This document shows, one piece after another, positions 1-9,248 of a DNA stretch of 64,000 bases. The stretch lies in contig JAFSXU010000034.1 in assembly GCA_017443895.1 (NCBI GenBank), positions 62,001 to 126,000 of the forward strand, written 5' to 3'. The notes beneath the pieces are model-generated. The model was not told where the DNA came from. It worked only from the letters and a program-made list of their open reading frames with translations, and made no database searches. The position numbers and the translations under genes are program-made. This DNA is from Clostridia bacterium. Its GTDB lineage: Bacteria; Bacillota; Clostridia; UBA1381. How positions within the stretch are numbered: position 1 is the stretch's first letter; every line of letters begins with the position of its first letter.

Positions 1-1344
1 TGCAAGCATAATAAGTAAATCAGGTCTTATTTTCTGCATTAAAGACATACCCTTCATCTGAAAAGTAACATAATCTTTTGTCTTGTATTTTACATACGCT
101 TTATCTATTGATTCAATACGCCTGCTCATCTCGCTGAACTTTATCTGCATATCATCAATCATCTTATATGCTTTTTTGACAGCCGCATCACTATTCTTTC
201 CTGCCTGAATTTTTGCCAGTATATCACTGTTGGTTTCAATCTTCTTTGCCGTTTCCTGTGCGGTTGCAAGGAAATTATCCGCCTGCGATGCCATGTAGTC
301 CATACCCGTCTTTGTCTTTGACATATAGTAATTTTGTTTTTCACGGTCAATGGTAGGAATCATAACAATGCTTATCATTGCCTCGTTATACAGTGAAATT
401 CCGTCATAACGAACAGTATATGATGCTATATCCTTATCGTATTTAATTTTGTTTGTTAGATTTAAATAATCAAGAACCCCTGTATAATGCGCTTTGTTAT
501 GTGCAATACCTGTCTGCAATACATATGAGCGGTAGCTCTCAATATCATAGTTTCTAAAATCCTCAACAGCCTCGGCAAGAGATTTGAATGTATCGTCAGA
601 GCTACCGTCTGTAAAGGTCTTGCTCTGCTTAACACGGGTATTTAAATATTTGCTCTGCTGCTGGGCTTTTAGCTCCAATAAATCTGCTACCAGCAAAAAC
701 TCCTTATCATCAAATTCCTCAACATCAAAATCAAGTATTGATCTGTTATCGGCATAACGGCTATAGAAAATATCGGTATACGCCTTACACAAAAATGCAA
801 GCAAATCATCGGCATTTGCCTCCTTTATATCGGCAGGCTTTTTAATTGATACCTTGTATGATGTTGCAATGTAATAGTTGTCCGGAGAAAATCCCTTTGA
901 ATTGGTCGGGGAAATTGATATAGAATTTATAAGATTATCCATATCAACCGTTTCGGGATCAATTCCGCAATAATAAAGCATTTTCTCGACAACTTCGGGA
1001 GATTTCAACTCATAGGTATTAAACCTTGTAGAGTTTGGATTTAACCCCTTTGCACTTTCCTCATAGTTTAAGCTCATCTGTGCAGACGCCTCACTGTCGT
1101 TTTGCATTACAAAAAAGCAAGCCGCACAAATCATTACAAGCACCACCGACAGACATATGGCTATTCTCAACCTGAACAAGCCTATCAATGTCATTTTTAT
1201 CGCCGAATGGTCATTATAATTAGACTCAATATCATTTAAAAGCTTTGATAACGGCCCTGTTATTTTATGTATTAAATCTGTAAGGATTCTAAAAAGTCTG
1301 CTTGACCGGACAAAATGCAAAAACCGGCTCTTTTTAAACTCCAT
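1..1344 (-). CDS. Wzz/GumC-like polysaccharide co-polymerase, C-terminal part beyond window edge
   Basis: An open frame of 448 codons runs from ATG at 1344 to the window edge without a stop, so the 3' end is missing. A strong ribosome binding site (GGAAGGTGG) lies just upstream. The protein has a short basic N-terminus (MEFKKSRFLHF), one hydrophobic segment at about residues 64-84 (IAICLSVVLVMICAACFFVM) and a long charged, probably extracytoplasmic region rich in helix-forming residues. This layout, in last place of a polymerase/glycosyltransferase operon, suggests a chain-length regulator of surface polysaccharide. The family call rests on topology and context; no diagnostic motif was seen because the second membrane segment would lie outside the window. 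Confidence 0.6.
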   Translation of the reverse strand, partial: MEFKKSRFLHFVRSSRLFRILTDLIHKITGPLSKLLNDIESNYNDHSAIKMTLIGLFRLRIAICLSVVLVMICAACFFVMQNDSEASAQMSLNYEESAKGLNPNSTRFNTYELKSPEVVEKMLYYCGIDPETVDMDNLINSISISPTNSKGFSPDNYYIATSYKVSIKKPADIKEANADDLLAFLCKAYTDIFYSRYADNRSILDFDVEEFDDKEFLLVADLLELKAQQQSKYLNTRVKQSKTFTDGSSDDTFKSLAEAVEDFRNYDIESYRSYVLQTGIAHNKAHYTGVLDYLNLTNKIKYDKDIASYTVRYDGISLYNEAMISIVMIPTIDREKQNYYMSKTKTGMDYMASQADNFLATAQETAKKIETNSDILAKIQAGKNSDAAVKKAYKMIDDMQIKFSEMSRRIESIDKAYVKYKTKDYVTFQMKGMSLMQKIRPDLLIMLA

Positions 1345-1380
1345 TTTTTCTTTCCACCTTCCATATAAACGGCATCTTAA

Positions 1381-2433
1381 TCAATGCCAGCAAATATCCA
1401 CTACAACAAGCTCGGGCTGATTGTTAATTCTCGGCCAGATGCTCGATGTTCCAAGACCGCGGCTTACCACAACCTGAGTACCGTCTTCAATTTCATATAC
1501 TCCCGCTGTGAATTTAGGAAAAAATCCCTCGCCCGTACTGTAAATACCGCCAATCTTTGGAATACGCACCAAACCACCATGCGCGTGGCCTGTGAATGCA
1601 ATATCTATATCTTTATTTTGCAGTTTTTCCAAGAACAGCTCGGGATAATGCGTAAGGCATATTCTGCAATCGTTTGTAGGCTCTAATTTATCAACAAACT
1701 TCTTTGCATTGTTTGTTGAAACATCAAACTGTTCCAAGCCCTCTGTTACCGCAATAAACTGAAGTTTTGTTCTGCCAACAACCACTTCCTTTGCCTCGTT
1801 GCTGAGCAAATTTACATTATGACTTTTAAACTTTTCTTTAAAGCTCTTATCCTCAAACAGGTATTGATCAAGCTCATGGTTACCAAAGCACGCATAAATC
1901 GGCGCTATTTTTGATAATTTATCGGATAAATCAAAAAGCACCGAATAATCACTGTTTTTATAGTTCATCATATCACCGGCAAAAATTATTAAATCCGGAT
2001 GTAAAAGCTTTATTTTATTTATAAGCTCACTGTTTTTCTTTCCAAACTCGTTATTATGTAAATCCGCAAGCTCAACCACCCGTATATTGTCCGAAACCTT
2101 ATCCGAGCGTATCTGATAAAAGGAAACAGTGAATTTTTGATTTACTGCGATGTTAAAGCATACAACTGCCACCAACATAACCGCCACAATCACCGCAAGA
2201 GTTCTTAAAAATCTGCCTTTAAAATGCTTTCTGTACACCTTAACGGCATACGAGAAAGCACTCTCGTTTCCGAGATTTTCAAGTACTTTTGTTACCTTTT
2301 CTGTCTTATCCACAGTATCGGAATTTTCTTCAGTAAGCGTTTTTTCGCCATCGCCCCGCATAACCTCTATAACGAGTTCTTCATCATTATTGGCAAGCGC
2401 ATCGAGCGCCTCGTCATGATTTGATTTATTCAT
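1381..2433 (-). CDS. membrane-anchored metallophosphoesterase
   Basis: 350 aa from ATG at 2433, chosen over an upstream in-frame start because AAAGGGG sits at the right distance before it. The first ~70 residues are acidic and probably cytoplasmic. One transmembrane segment (about 77-97) follows, then a calcineurin-like metallophosphoesterase domain. Metal-binding motifs are visible in order: ADLHN (about 123-127), GD (153-154), GNHE (184-187), a His in LTHYPE and GHAHGG near the C-terminus. The type resembles YkuE-like phosphodiesterases, some of which act on isoprenoid or UDP-lipid phosphates at the membrane. It lies in the polysaccharide operon, 14 nt after the acetyltransferase, so a role in lipid-linked glycan intermediates is plausible but inferred. 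Confidence 0.85.
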   Translation of the reverse strand: MNKSNHDEALDALANNDEELVIEVMRGDGEKTLTEENSDTVDKTEKVTKVLENLGNESAFSYAVKVYRKHFKGRFLRTLAVIVAVMLVAVVCFNIAVNQKFTVSFYQIRSDKVSDNIRVVELADLHNNEFGKKNSELINKIKLLHPDLIIFAGDMMNYKNSDYSVLFDLSDKLSKIAPIYACFGNHELDQYLFEDKSFKEKFKSHNVNLLSNEAKEVVVGRTKLQFIAVTEGLEQFDVSTNNAKKFVDKLEPTNDCRICLTHYPELFLEKLQNKDIDIAFTGHAHGGLVRIPKIGGIYSTGEGFFPKFTAGVYEIEDGTQVVVSRGLGTSSIWPRINNQPELVVVDICWH

Positions 2434-2446
2434 TACTTCGTCCCCT

Positions 2447-3025
2447 TTATGTAAAAACAAGCTCTTTTGCAAGGTTTGAATGTGAGTTATTATCACTTAT
2501 TTTCTTTGCCGGATTACCTGCAATTGTAATCCCACTGTCGGTAAAGCTCTTTGTTACCACGCTGTTTGCACCTATTGCAATATCGTCTGCAATCGTAATC
2601 TGACCGATTATTGAAGAACACGGTCCAATAAACACATTATCACCTATTATAGCAGCCTGATGCTGTCCGTTTGTGGCTCCTATCGTCACACACTGATGAA
2701 TACGGCAATTCTTTCCTATTCTTGCAGTAGGATGAACCACTATCGGTCCCCAATGCGCTATAGACAGCCCTTCTCTGAAGGTGTTTGGCGGAATATGAAA
2801 TCCGCAAAGCCGTCTGCCGAGCTTTCTTAGCCTGTAATGATACCAAACAGCAATGAGTTTGCCGAATATGCTTTTTTTACAGTTTATAAAATATTCTGTT
2901 TTTCTTAGCAGTATTTCATATTTCCAAATTTCATCGCCTGCCGGCCTTGGTCGCTTTGTATGCCGGTAGAGCGCTATTCTGTCCTGCTCAAGATAATATT
3001 TCAAATCCGCTTTGCTTTTTATCAT
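2447..3025 (-). CDS. serine acetyltransferase-like hexapeptide acetyltransferase
   Basis: 192 aa with ribosome binding site GGGGAGATAAGG before ATG at 3025. The N-terminal half is helical and the C-terminal half is a left-handed beta-helix of hexapeptide repeats (HPTARIG, VTIGATNG, IGDNVFIGPCSSIIGQITIADDI is the repeat stretch, read here in parts). The overall pattern is that of CysE/serine acetyltransferase relatives that are common in capsule and exopolysaccharide clusters, where they O-acetylate sugars. The start overlaps the end of the pyruvyl transferase gene by 38 nt, so translation is probably coupled. A true cysteine-biosynthesis role is less likely in this context. Confidence 0.8.
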   Translation of the reverse strand: MIKSKADLKYYLEQDRIALYRHTKRPRPAGDEIWKYEILLRKTEYFINCKKSIFGKLIAVWYHYRLRKLGRRLCGFHIPPNTFREGLSIAHWGPIVVHPTARIGKNCRIHQCVTIGATNGQHQAAIIGDNVFIGPCSSIIGQITIADDIAIGANSVVTKSFTDSGITIAGNPAKKISDNNSHSNLAKELVFT

Positions 3026-4106
3026 CAGCCTTATCTCCCCTTATCCGCTCACCGTTTATTGCCCTTAGCAAATAGTCCTCACTGTCTTTTATAAGGGTGT
3101 TGATGTTACGGTATACGCTGTCATAATCTATTAAATCGTTCTCTATCCCTTCCCGAAGAACATCCCTGTTCCCTATACCGAATTGTGTAAGAAGTGCAGA
3201 TATTTTCTTGACTCTGCTCTCAATTGAGGCATACACGGCAAAATTCTTTCGGTTAAGAATTGAAAATACCACGCCGTGAAATGTCCCTGTATACACATAT
3301 TCTGCTCTTCTAAACAACTCCACCCACTCAAACGGGTCAAGCCTTATTGACATATCCGAATACAGTTTATCATATTCTCCGCCGCCAAGCACATTATAGC
3401 CTTTTTTATGCGCCGTGGAAATTATTTTTTCTTTAAGCTCGGCAGGAATACCGTTACAGTAATAAAAAAGTATATACGGCTTCTTTGTAAGCCTCCTTAT
3501 TTTTTCATTGTCAATAACAGGTGTCGGAGTTAAGAATGTCGGGTCGCAAACAAGCATTGGCTCTATCCCCAACAAATTCCTGCAAACAGCCCGTGTATTC
3601 AAATCCCTTGCCGAAATTGCGCTAAAGCCCCTGATTGCACGCTTTACCTCATTGGGTACATCTGTACCTGTTGACTTACCAACGCTCGGCGCATATGCAA
3701 CAACCCTTTTTGCATTGAGTCCTTTACTGAATTTGACAAGCGAATAACTTTTTTTATCAAGGTAATTCCATACCTCATCACTGCCTATAACTATACAGTC
3801 CATCCCCAAAGCATTTATCTGCTCTGCATTATAGACCGGCTTTGTTAAGTTATAATACTTTTTTCTGGTTTTTGAAAAAATGGCAGGCTGTGTAATCTTA
3901 TTAAGCCAAGATATGGGTGTTTCACTTTTTGGATAGTACCTGAAAAATCCGCCTATATTTATTATATTTTGCTTGGGTATTATATAATTTATCATATATA
4001 CCTCGTCATTAGGAAACAGCGCTTTTATTTTTTCCTGTAGAGCCCACCCCTGCAAAAATGCGCCGTAATTATTTATACAATGGTGCGTTATAATTCCTAT
4101 TTTCAT
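2988..4106 (-). CDS. polysaccharide pyruvyl transferase family protein
   Basis: 372 aa. It begins MKIGIITHHCINNYGAFLQG, the typical N-terminus of the polysaccharide pyruvyl transferase family, which transfers pyruvate from PEP to sugar hydroxyls. Other family features are the central VIGSDEVWNY, the YAPSVGKS segment and TGTFHGVVFSILN near residue 280-295. The gene lies between a glycosyltransferase and an acetyltransferase on the same strand, consistent with decoration of a repeat unit. The family also includes members with unproven activity, so the exact acceptor is unknown. Confidence 0.88.
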   Translation of the reverse strand: MKIGIITHHCINNYGAFLQGWALQEKIKALFPNDEVYMINYIIPKQNIINIGGFFRYYPKSETPISWLNKITQPAIFSKTRKKYYNLTKPVYNAEQINALGMDCIVIGSDEVWNYLDKKSYSLVKFSKGLNAKRVVAYAPSVGKSTGTDVPNEVKRAIRGFSAISARDLNTRAVCRNLLGIEPMLVCDPTFLTPTPVIDNEKIRRLTKKPYILFYYCNGIPAELKEKIISTAHKKGYNVLGGGEYDKLYSDMSIRLDPFEWVELFRRAEYVYTGTFHGVVFSILNRKNFAVYASIESRVKKISALLTQFGIGNRDVLREGIENDLIDYDSVYRNINTLIKDSEDYLLRAINGERIRGDKADDKKQSGFEILS

Positions 4107-4135
4107 AAATTAACTCCCAATATGTAACCTTATTA

Positions 4136-5239
4136 TTACTTGTTCTTCTCATACAAATCCAAATATAGCTTCTGCATACGCATAGCTTCCGTTTTTATAT
4201 CATAGCCTGCTTTTTTCAGGTCCTCAAACCGACTTACCCTTTGCTTGCCTCGGGATTTTAAAATTTCCCTTGCCCATGCTTCATCATCGTCGTTTAGTCC
4301 CATAAAGCTGACTCTGTCGGTAACTTTTACCTCAGGCGTTATAGTATCTGTAAACACACAAGGTAAATCCGCCGCCTGCGCCTCAACGCCTACAACGGGC
4401 AAGCCCTCGTACCACGAGGACAATACAAATGTATCAAACACGCTGTACCATTCATTAACATTTGTCTGCATACCCGTAAAGGTCACCGATTTGCTTATTC
4501 CAAGCTCAGATACCTGCTTTTTCAACTTCCCCTCAAGCTCGCCCGTACCAACAATAACAAGCTGTGCATTTGGCTCTGTTCTATGGAGTTTTGAAAATAT
4601 ATCTATGAGCTTTTTCTGATTTTTCTGCCATGTAAGTCTGCCTACATGACCTACGACAAATTTATCTCCCAGTCCGTATTCCCTGCGTATTCGCTCTCTT
4701 GCAGACTCGTTAAATGTAAATTTATCGGTATCTATTGCGTTATGTATCAGTTCATTTGCCTTATTCCAGCGTTTTTTTGTAAAGTAAAATTCACCCGCTG
4801 CATTTGAACAACCCCAATAATCGGTTGCAACATACTTTATAAGCGGTTTCATACACATCTTTATACCGTTTTTAAAGTCAAACGGTATAGCAGTCGCATG
4901 CGCGTGAGCAATCCGTACGGGTATATTGTTTACTTTTGCGGATATAAGCGCATAGAGCATAAGCGAACCGTTATGTGTATGCACTATCCGGTATTCGGGA
5001 TACTGCCCAAACAGCCCTGTCATAAAATCAAGGTACTTTTTAAAGTCCTTGTACCCGGGAGATACAAAAACCCGTCCGCCCATACTGCGTATTTCATCAT
5101 CATAATCGCCCGGCTTTGGCTTGTTTGCCAAAAAATCAAACTGTATCCTGTCATGATCCATATGACGGTAGAAATTCATAAGCATGGTTTCAATACCGGC
5201 ACGGTCCATATTGCTAACAGACTGTAAAATCCTTATCAT
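4136..5239 (-). CDS. glycosyltransferase family 1/4 (GT-B)
   Basis: 367 aa from ATG at 5239, 16 nt after the polymerase gene; an upstream extension would overlap that gene and lacks a ribosome binding site. The N-terminal domain starts MIRILQSVSNMDRAGIETML. The C-terminal Rossmann domain carries GHVGRLTWQKNQKKLIDIF and the E-x7-E region SSWYEGLPVVGVEAQAADLP that binds the nucleotide sugar. These are hallmarks of retaining GT-B enzymes of the EpsF type. It presumably adds one sugar to the lipid-linked repeat unit on the cytoplasmic face. Donor and acceptor cannot be told from sequence. Confidence 0.9.
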   Translation of the reverse strand: MIRILQSVSNMDRAGIETMLMNFYRHMDHDRIQFDFLANKPKPGDYDDEIRSMGGRVFVSPGYKDFKKYLDFMTGLFGQYPEYRIVHTHNGSLMLYALISAKVNNIPVRIAHAHATAIPFDFKNGIKMCMKPLIKYVATDYWGCSNAAGEFYFTKKRWNKANELIHNAIDTDKFTFNESARERIRREYGLGDKFVVGHVGRLTWQKNQKKLIDIFSKLHRTEPNAQLVIVGTGELEGKLKKQVSELGISKSVTFTGMQTNVNEWYSVFDTFVLSSWYEGLPVVGVEAQAADLPCVFTDTITPEVKVTDRVSFMGLNDDDEAWAREILKSRGKQRVSRFEDLKKAGYDIKTEAMRMQKLYLDLYEKNK

Positions 5240-5255
5240 TTTTAAACCCCCCGTA

Positions 5256-6617
5256 TCAATAATAATTAAGCCATGCCTCACGCTGCTGTTCTTTTGCAAT
5301 CTCGCGCTTTTTATACAGCTTCCGTTCAAACTTTGTCATTTCGTCCTTATCCTTGATTTTAAGCTGCATCTGCTTTATCGGGTCAAAGAAAAATGCCAGC
5401 GGAATTACTCTTATCGACATACTCGACCAATAATAGAACATATTATTGTCGGTCATATATGAGATAAGCATATAAAGGTTAATAGTCATAAAGCATACGG
5501 CTACTTTTTCTCCGCATCGGGTAACAAACCAATGCGTCTGATACACATAATAACCTATTACCCACATCAAAAATCCCCAAAAACCCAGCTCAACATACAT
5601 TTTGAGTATATCATTATGTACTGCGGTTATATTAACCACCTGATCTTTTGTGCCTTTCATATCCTTTAACAGCTGTACGCAAAACTCATAGCCTTTTCCG
5701 CGGTATGATGGAGACAGAGTATAAAAATTGGATATGAAATCATATATCTTTTCACGGCCCATAAGCTCAATCTCATGTTCCTCCAAAAAAGCGGTAAATG
5801 CCCCTGAGTGTATAATACTTATATAAAAATAACAAAATACCACAACCGCAAACGAAACAAGAGTAACCAACCTTACCTGCCCTTTAGGATTAAGACAAGC
5901 CGCAAAGCAGGCAAATACTATAGCCATAAGCATTCCCATAAACGCTATTCGCTTAAGTCCTGCCATAAACAAAAACAGCGCTATCGCCGCATATATATAT
6001 CTGTGCTTTTCTCCGTGACAATAGAACAAAAAATATATTACATAAACACCCATAACAAATGTTATATCGTGTATTTCTATCGCTCTTATAAATTGCGAGT
6101 TTTCAATAACATCACTGGCGCCGAAATGTATAATATTCATTATCAGATCATTGATTGCTCCGCCAATGCCCGTCATTAAAGCACCCAGGATTATAATAAC
6201 AAAATTTCCCAACGCCAATCCGAAAAATGTATATTTTGCAGCCTTTTCCTCAAACATATAACCTGCGGAAATGACAACGAGAATATCCAAAAACTGAAAC
6301 GACATCTTAGATGTTCCTTTTAAGATAAATCCTATTGTCTGAAAATCAATTATCCACAATATTATCGACCAAAGAATAATCCCTGCGATAATTGATACAT
6401 ACATCACAAAAAAGTGGAACAAGGTCTTTGCATTTTTGAAATTCCCCGACCACAATAAATATACAACCGCAAGTCCAACCGCACCAGCCGAGAGAACTTT
6501 AGGTAATCCTCCCAAGGCTTCGTTTATTACTTTCCAGTCTCCCATTGCAGCACAAAAGATAAAAAAAATGTATAATCCGATATATATTTTTGAGTCCTTT
6601 GTGTACAGCCTGTCCAT
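5256..6617 (-). CDS. O-antigen ligase/polymerase-like membrane protein
   Basis: 453 aa, strongly hydrophobic, with roughly 10-12 membrane segments and a larger extracytoplasmic loop (about 270-340) before the last segments. The C-terminal tail is basic and charged (KQMQLKIKDKDEMTKFERKL). Topology and position fit the Wzy/O-antigen ligase superfamily, which polymerises lipid-linked repeat units outside the membrane. The loop holds YRGKGYEF and AVHNDILKMYVELGFWG, similar to the H-N-x-(F/Y/L) stretch of Wzy_C proteins. It is the first gene of the minus-strand operon that reaches the left edge, with a consensus promoter just upstream. Confidence 0.8.
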   Translation of the reverse strand: MDRLYTKDSKIYIGLYIFFIFCAAMGDWKVINEALGGLPKVLSAGAVGLAVVYLLWSGNFKNAKTLFHFFVMYVSIIAGIILWSIILWIIDFQTIGFILKGTSKMSFQFLDILVVISAGYMFEEKAAKYTFFGLALGNFVIIILGALMTGIGGAINDLIMNIIHFGASDVIENSQFIRAIEIHDITFVMGVYVIYFLFYCHGEKHRYIYAAIALFLFMAGLKRIAFMGMLMAIVFACFAACLNPKGQVRLVTLVSFAVVVFCYFYISIIHSGAFTAFLEEHEIELMGREKIYDFISNFYTLSPSYRGKGYEFCVQLLKDMKGTKDQVVNITAVHNDILKMYVELGFWGFLMWVIGYYVYQTHWFVTRCGEKVAVCFMTINLYMLISYMTDNNMFYYWSSMSIRVIPLAFFFDPIKQMQLKIKDKDEMTKFERKLYKKREIAKEQQREAWLNYY

Positions 6618-6657
6618 ATATCACATTCCTTGCGCCACTTTATTATATATACCCAAT

Positions 6658-6686
6658 ATTATACATCAAACAACTACATTCGTCAA
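6658..6686 (-). promoter_or_regulatory. sigma-A promoter for the minus-strand polysaccharide operon
   Basis: On the minus strand TTGACG (6681-6686) and TATAAT (6658-6663) are separated by exactly 17 bp, about 40 bp before the polymerase start. It is back to back with the plus-strand promoter at 6742-6770. Confidence 0.75.
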
Positions 6687-6741
6687 GAGTTTTGAAAGTC
6701 TTTTATGAGCTCTTAAAACAACATACAAAAAAGAGCAAACC

Positions 6742-6770
6742 TTGACATAATATGCCGTTTACTATATAAT
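6742..6770 (+). promoter_or_regulatory. sigma-A promoter for the plus-strand polysaccharide unit
   Basis: A perfect TTGACA (6742-6747), 17-bp spacer and perfect TATAAT (6765-6770), 34 bp before the ATG at 6805. Confidence 0.85.
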
Positions 6771-6804
6771 GAAAATATATTAAACACGATGTAGAGGTGT
6801 AAGT

Positions 6805-7974
6805 ATGTACAAGCTGAAGAGATTATTTGAATATTTCCGTTTTTTCGGTATTTTAATCATTGCAAAGATTGTGTCGGTATTTGTAAAATCAAGTCCTATG
6901 TATGCCAATCTTTGGATAGTATCGGAAAGAGGTATCGACGCCCGTGACAACGGATACCATTTTTTTAAGTACATAACCAAAGAGCATCCCGAAATCAACT
7001 CTGCATATATCATCTCAAAAGACTCACCCGACTACAAAAAGGTTGCAGAGCTCGGAAGAATAATCACATACGGCAGTTTTTGCCATTATCTTAGCTTCCT
7101 CCTTGCAAAAGTAAGGGTAAGCTCGCACATTGACGGCTATGCGCCCGATATTCTTTTCTTTAACAAATTCAGATTTCTTGTACCGGATAAGGCTAAAAAC
7201 ATCTTCCTTCAGCACGGCATCATAAAAGACGACATCAATTTCTGTCATGCGGATAAGACAAATATAGATATGTTTGTATGCTCTGCGGTTCCCGAATATG
7301 ACTATGTTGACAAAACCTACGGCTACAAAAAGGGTGTTTTACAGCTTACGGGACTTTGCAGGTATGATAACTTGCGAAAAAACGATGCACCAACCCATAA
7401 AATCCTTTTTATGCCAACATGGCGCTCAACCTTGCGTACCTGTAGCCGTCAAACATTTTTAAAGAGCGATTATTATAAAAAATACAACAGCTTATTAAAC
7501 AGCACCAAGCTTATATCAATACTTGAAAAATACGATTATGAGCTTATTTTCTACCCTCATTATGAGGTACAGCGTTTTCTTGACTGTTTTACAACCGGTA
7601 ACAGCAGAATAAAAATTGCCGATTTTAAAAATAACGATGTTCAGCAATTACTTATTAACAGCGATATTCTTCTTACCGATTACTCCAGCGTATATTTTGA
7701 CTACGGCTATATGAGAAAGCCTATGGTTTACTATCAGTACGATGAGGAGGCTTTTAGAAAAGAGCAGTACGGCGAAGGTTATTTTGATTACAGGCGCGAC
7801 GGATTTGGCAAGGTTGCAGAAACTGAAAACGAAGTCCTTGACGAGTTAGAATGTATATTAAAAAACAACCTTTTGCCGGATGCAAAGTATTTGCAAAGAA
7901 TGAACTCGTTTTATGCATTTAATGACACAAAAAACTGTGAGCGGAATTTTAAGGCAATATGCAGTATTCTGTAA
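6805..7974 (+). CDS. CDP-glycerol glycerophosphotransferase family protein
   Basis: 389 aa, ribosome binding site AGAGGTG. Motifs of the TagB/TagF-type glycerophosphotransferase domain are clear: LQHGIIKDD (about 132-140), FMPTWRSTLR (about 205) and LLTDYSSVYFDYGYMRKP (about 290-307) followed by YYQYDEEAF. Enzymes of this family transfer glycerol phosphate or related alditol phosphates from a CDP carrier to teichoic-acid-like or capsule glycans at the inner membrane face. It lacks the N-terminal glycosyltransferase domain seen in bifunctional relatives. It heads a three-gene plus-strand unit driven by a consensus promoter. Confidence 0.9.
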   Translation: MYKLKRLFEYFRFFGILIIAKIVSVFVKSSPMYANLWIVSERGIDARDNGYHFFKYITKEHPEINSAYIISKDSPDYKKVAELGRIITYGSFCHYLSFLLAKVRVSSHIDGYAPDILFFNKFRFLVPDKAKNIFLQHGIIKDDINFCHADKTNIDMFVCSAVPEYDYVDKTYGYKKGVLQLTGLCRYDNLRKNDAPTHKILFMPTWRSTLRTCSRQTFLKSDYYKKYNSLLNSTKLISILEKYDYELIFYPHYEVQRFLDCFTTGNSRIKIADFKNNDVQQLLINSDILLTDYSSVYFDYGYMRKPMVYYQYDEEAFRKEQYGEGYFDYRRDGFGKVAETENEVLDELECILKNNLLPDAKYLQRMNSFYAFNDTKNCERNFKAICSIL

Positions 7975-8010
7975 AAGAAAACTTTTAATATAAAAGGAAT
8001 GATTATAACA

Positions 8011-9210
8011 ATGAAAGATTGCATTAAGATTGAAAATCCTAAGGAGTGTTGCGGCTGCGGTGCGTGTAAAAACATTTGCCCCAAAAACGCAATAACAATG
8101 GAAGAAAATGAAATGGGATTTTTTTATCCCGTTGTTGATGAGGAATTATGTATAAACTGCGGTCTGTGCAAGACTGTATGCGTATTTTCCGATAAACACA
8201 CAGGCGAAAACAAAGAGGCGTCAGTATATGCGGCGGCATCAAAAAATACCGATACCCTTATGAACTCATCATCGGGAGGATTGTTTACAGAGCTTGCAAG
8301 CGCTGTAATAGACAAAGGCGGTGCAGTATTCGGTGCAGCTTGGAGTGAGGATTTTTCTCTTCACCATATTGCCGTAACGAAGAAAAGCGATTTGAATATG
8401 CTCCGTGGCTCTAAATATGTTCAAAGCTCAACGGATGATACATACAGTCAGGCAAAAAAAATGCTTGATAACGGAATGTATGTATGCTATTGTGGTACCC
8501 CCTGCCAAATTGCAGGACTAAAAGCATTTTTAAAAAAGGACTATGAAAAACTTCTCACTCTTGATTTAATATGTCACGGTGTACCGAGCGTTAAAATGCT
8601 TCAACAGGATTTGGAGTATGTGTCAAAAAAGAAAAAAATAAACATTACCGATATAAAGTTCCGTGACAAAGGCTACGGCTGGGGCGTTACAGGCTCATTA
8701 TCAAACGGCACATCAAAAGTAAAATATGATTCGGGAGTATCTCCTTATTATTTCTATTTTTTGAACGGAGAAATTTACCGTGAGAGCTGTTATAACTGCC
8801 GTTTCCCCTCTGAAGGGCGTCAGGGAGACATAACCTTAGGCGATTATTGGGGCATAAATCAGGAATTGGTTAAGCAGATGGGCGATGTGGATTTGGACAA
8901 AGGAATTTCGTGCATTCTTGTAAATTCCGAAAAAGGCAGGCAATGGATAAACCAAATAAAAGGCAGTCTGTTTATCACTTCATCAGACAGAAAAAGCGCC
9001 GAAAAACGAAACAAACAGCTTACTCACGCAAGTGTGCCAACACCCGAGCATAACGCATTGTCCGCTATGTACAAAGAAAAAGAATACGAGGCGTTTGTGT
9101 ATTGGTATAAAAAGAATTACAAAAAGCATATTGTCCGTTTCGTAAAAGGTCTTATACCACGAAAAACACGACGGAGACTTATGCAGGTATACAGTAAAAT
9201 AAAAGGCTGA
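8011..9210 (+). CDS. F420 hydrogenase/dehydrogenase beta-subunit family protein with two 4Fe-4S motifs
   Basis: 399 aa from ATG at 8011, placed by the AAAGGA site 12-18 nt upstream; the nearer upstream ATG directly abuts that site. The N-terminus has two ferredoxin-type clusters, CCGCGACKNICP (about 12-23) and CINCGLCKTVC (about 46-56). The body matches the FrhB/FdhB N and C domains: SSSGGLFTELA, RGSKYVQS, CYCGTPCQIAGLK, DLICHGVPS and the CRFPSEGRQGDITLGDYWG region. Despite the name, such proteins are common in polysaccharide loci of Firmicutes that lack F420, often near pyruvyl transferases, and probably carry out a redox step on a sugar or lipid-linked precursor. The true substrate is unknown. 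Confidence 0.87.
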   Translation: MKDCIKIENPKECCGCGACKNICPKNAITMEENEMGFFYPVVDEELCINCGLCKTVCVFSDKHTGENKEASVYAAASKNTDTLMNSSSGGLFTELASAVIDKGGAVFGAAWSEDFSLHHIAVTKKSDLNMLRGSKYVQSSTDDTYSQAKKMLDNGMYVCYCGTPCQIAGLKAFLKKDYEKLLTLDLICHGVPSVKMLQQDLEYVSKKKKINITDIKFRDKGYGWGVTGSLSNGTSKVKYDSGVSPYYFYFLNGEIYRESCYNCRFPSEGRQGDITLGDYWGINQELVKQMGDVDLDKGISCILVNSEKGRQWINQIKGSLFITSSDRKSAEKRNKQLTHASVPTPEHNALSAMYKEKEYEAFVYWYKKNYKKHIVRFVKGLIPRKTRRRLMQVYSKIKG

Positions 9211-9248
9211 TTTTGAGCCTGAATATATAATGAAGGGAACTTGAATAT

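Noticed and set aside
4245-4619. Long plus-strand frames opposite the glycosyltransferase and many other genes
   Set aside because: They mirror the codon pattern of the real minus-strand genes, lack ribosome binding sites and show no recognisable domain.
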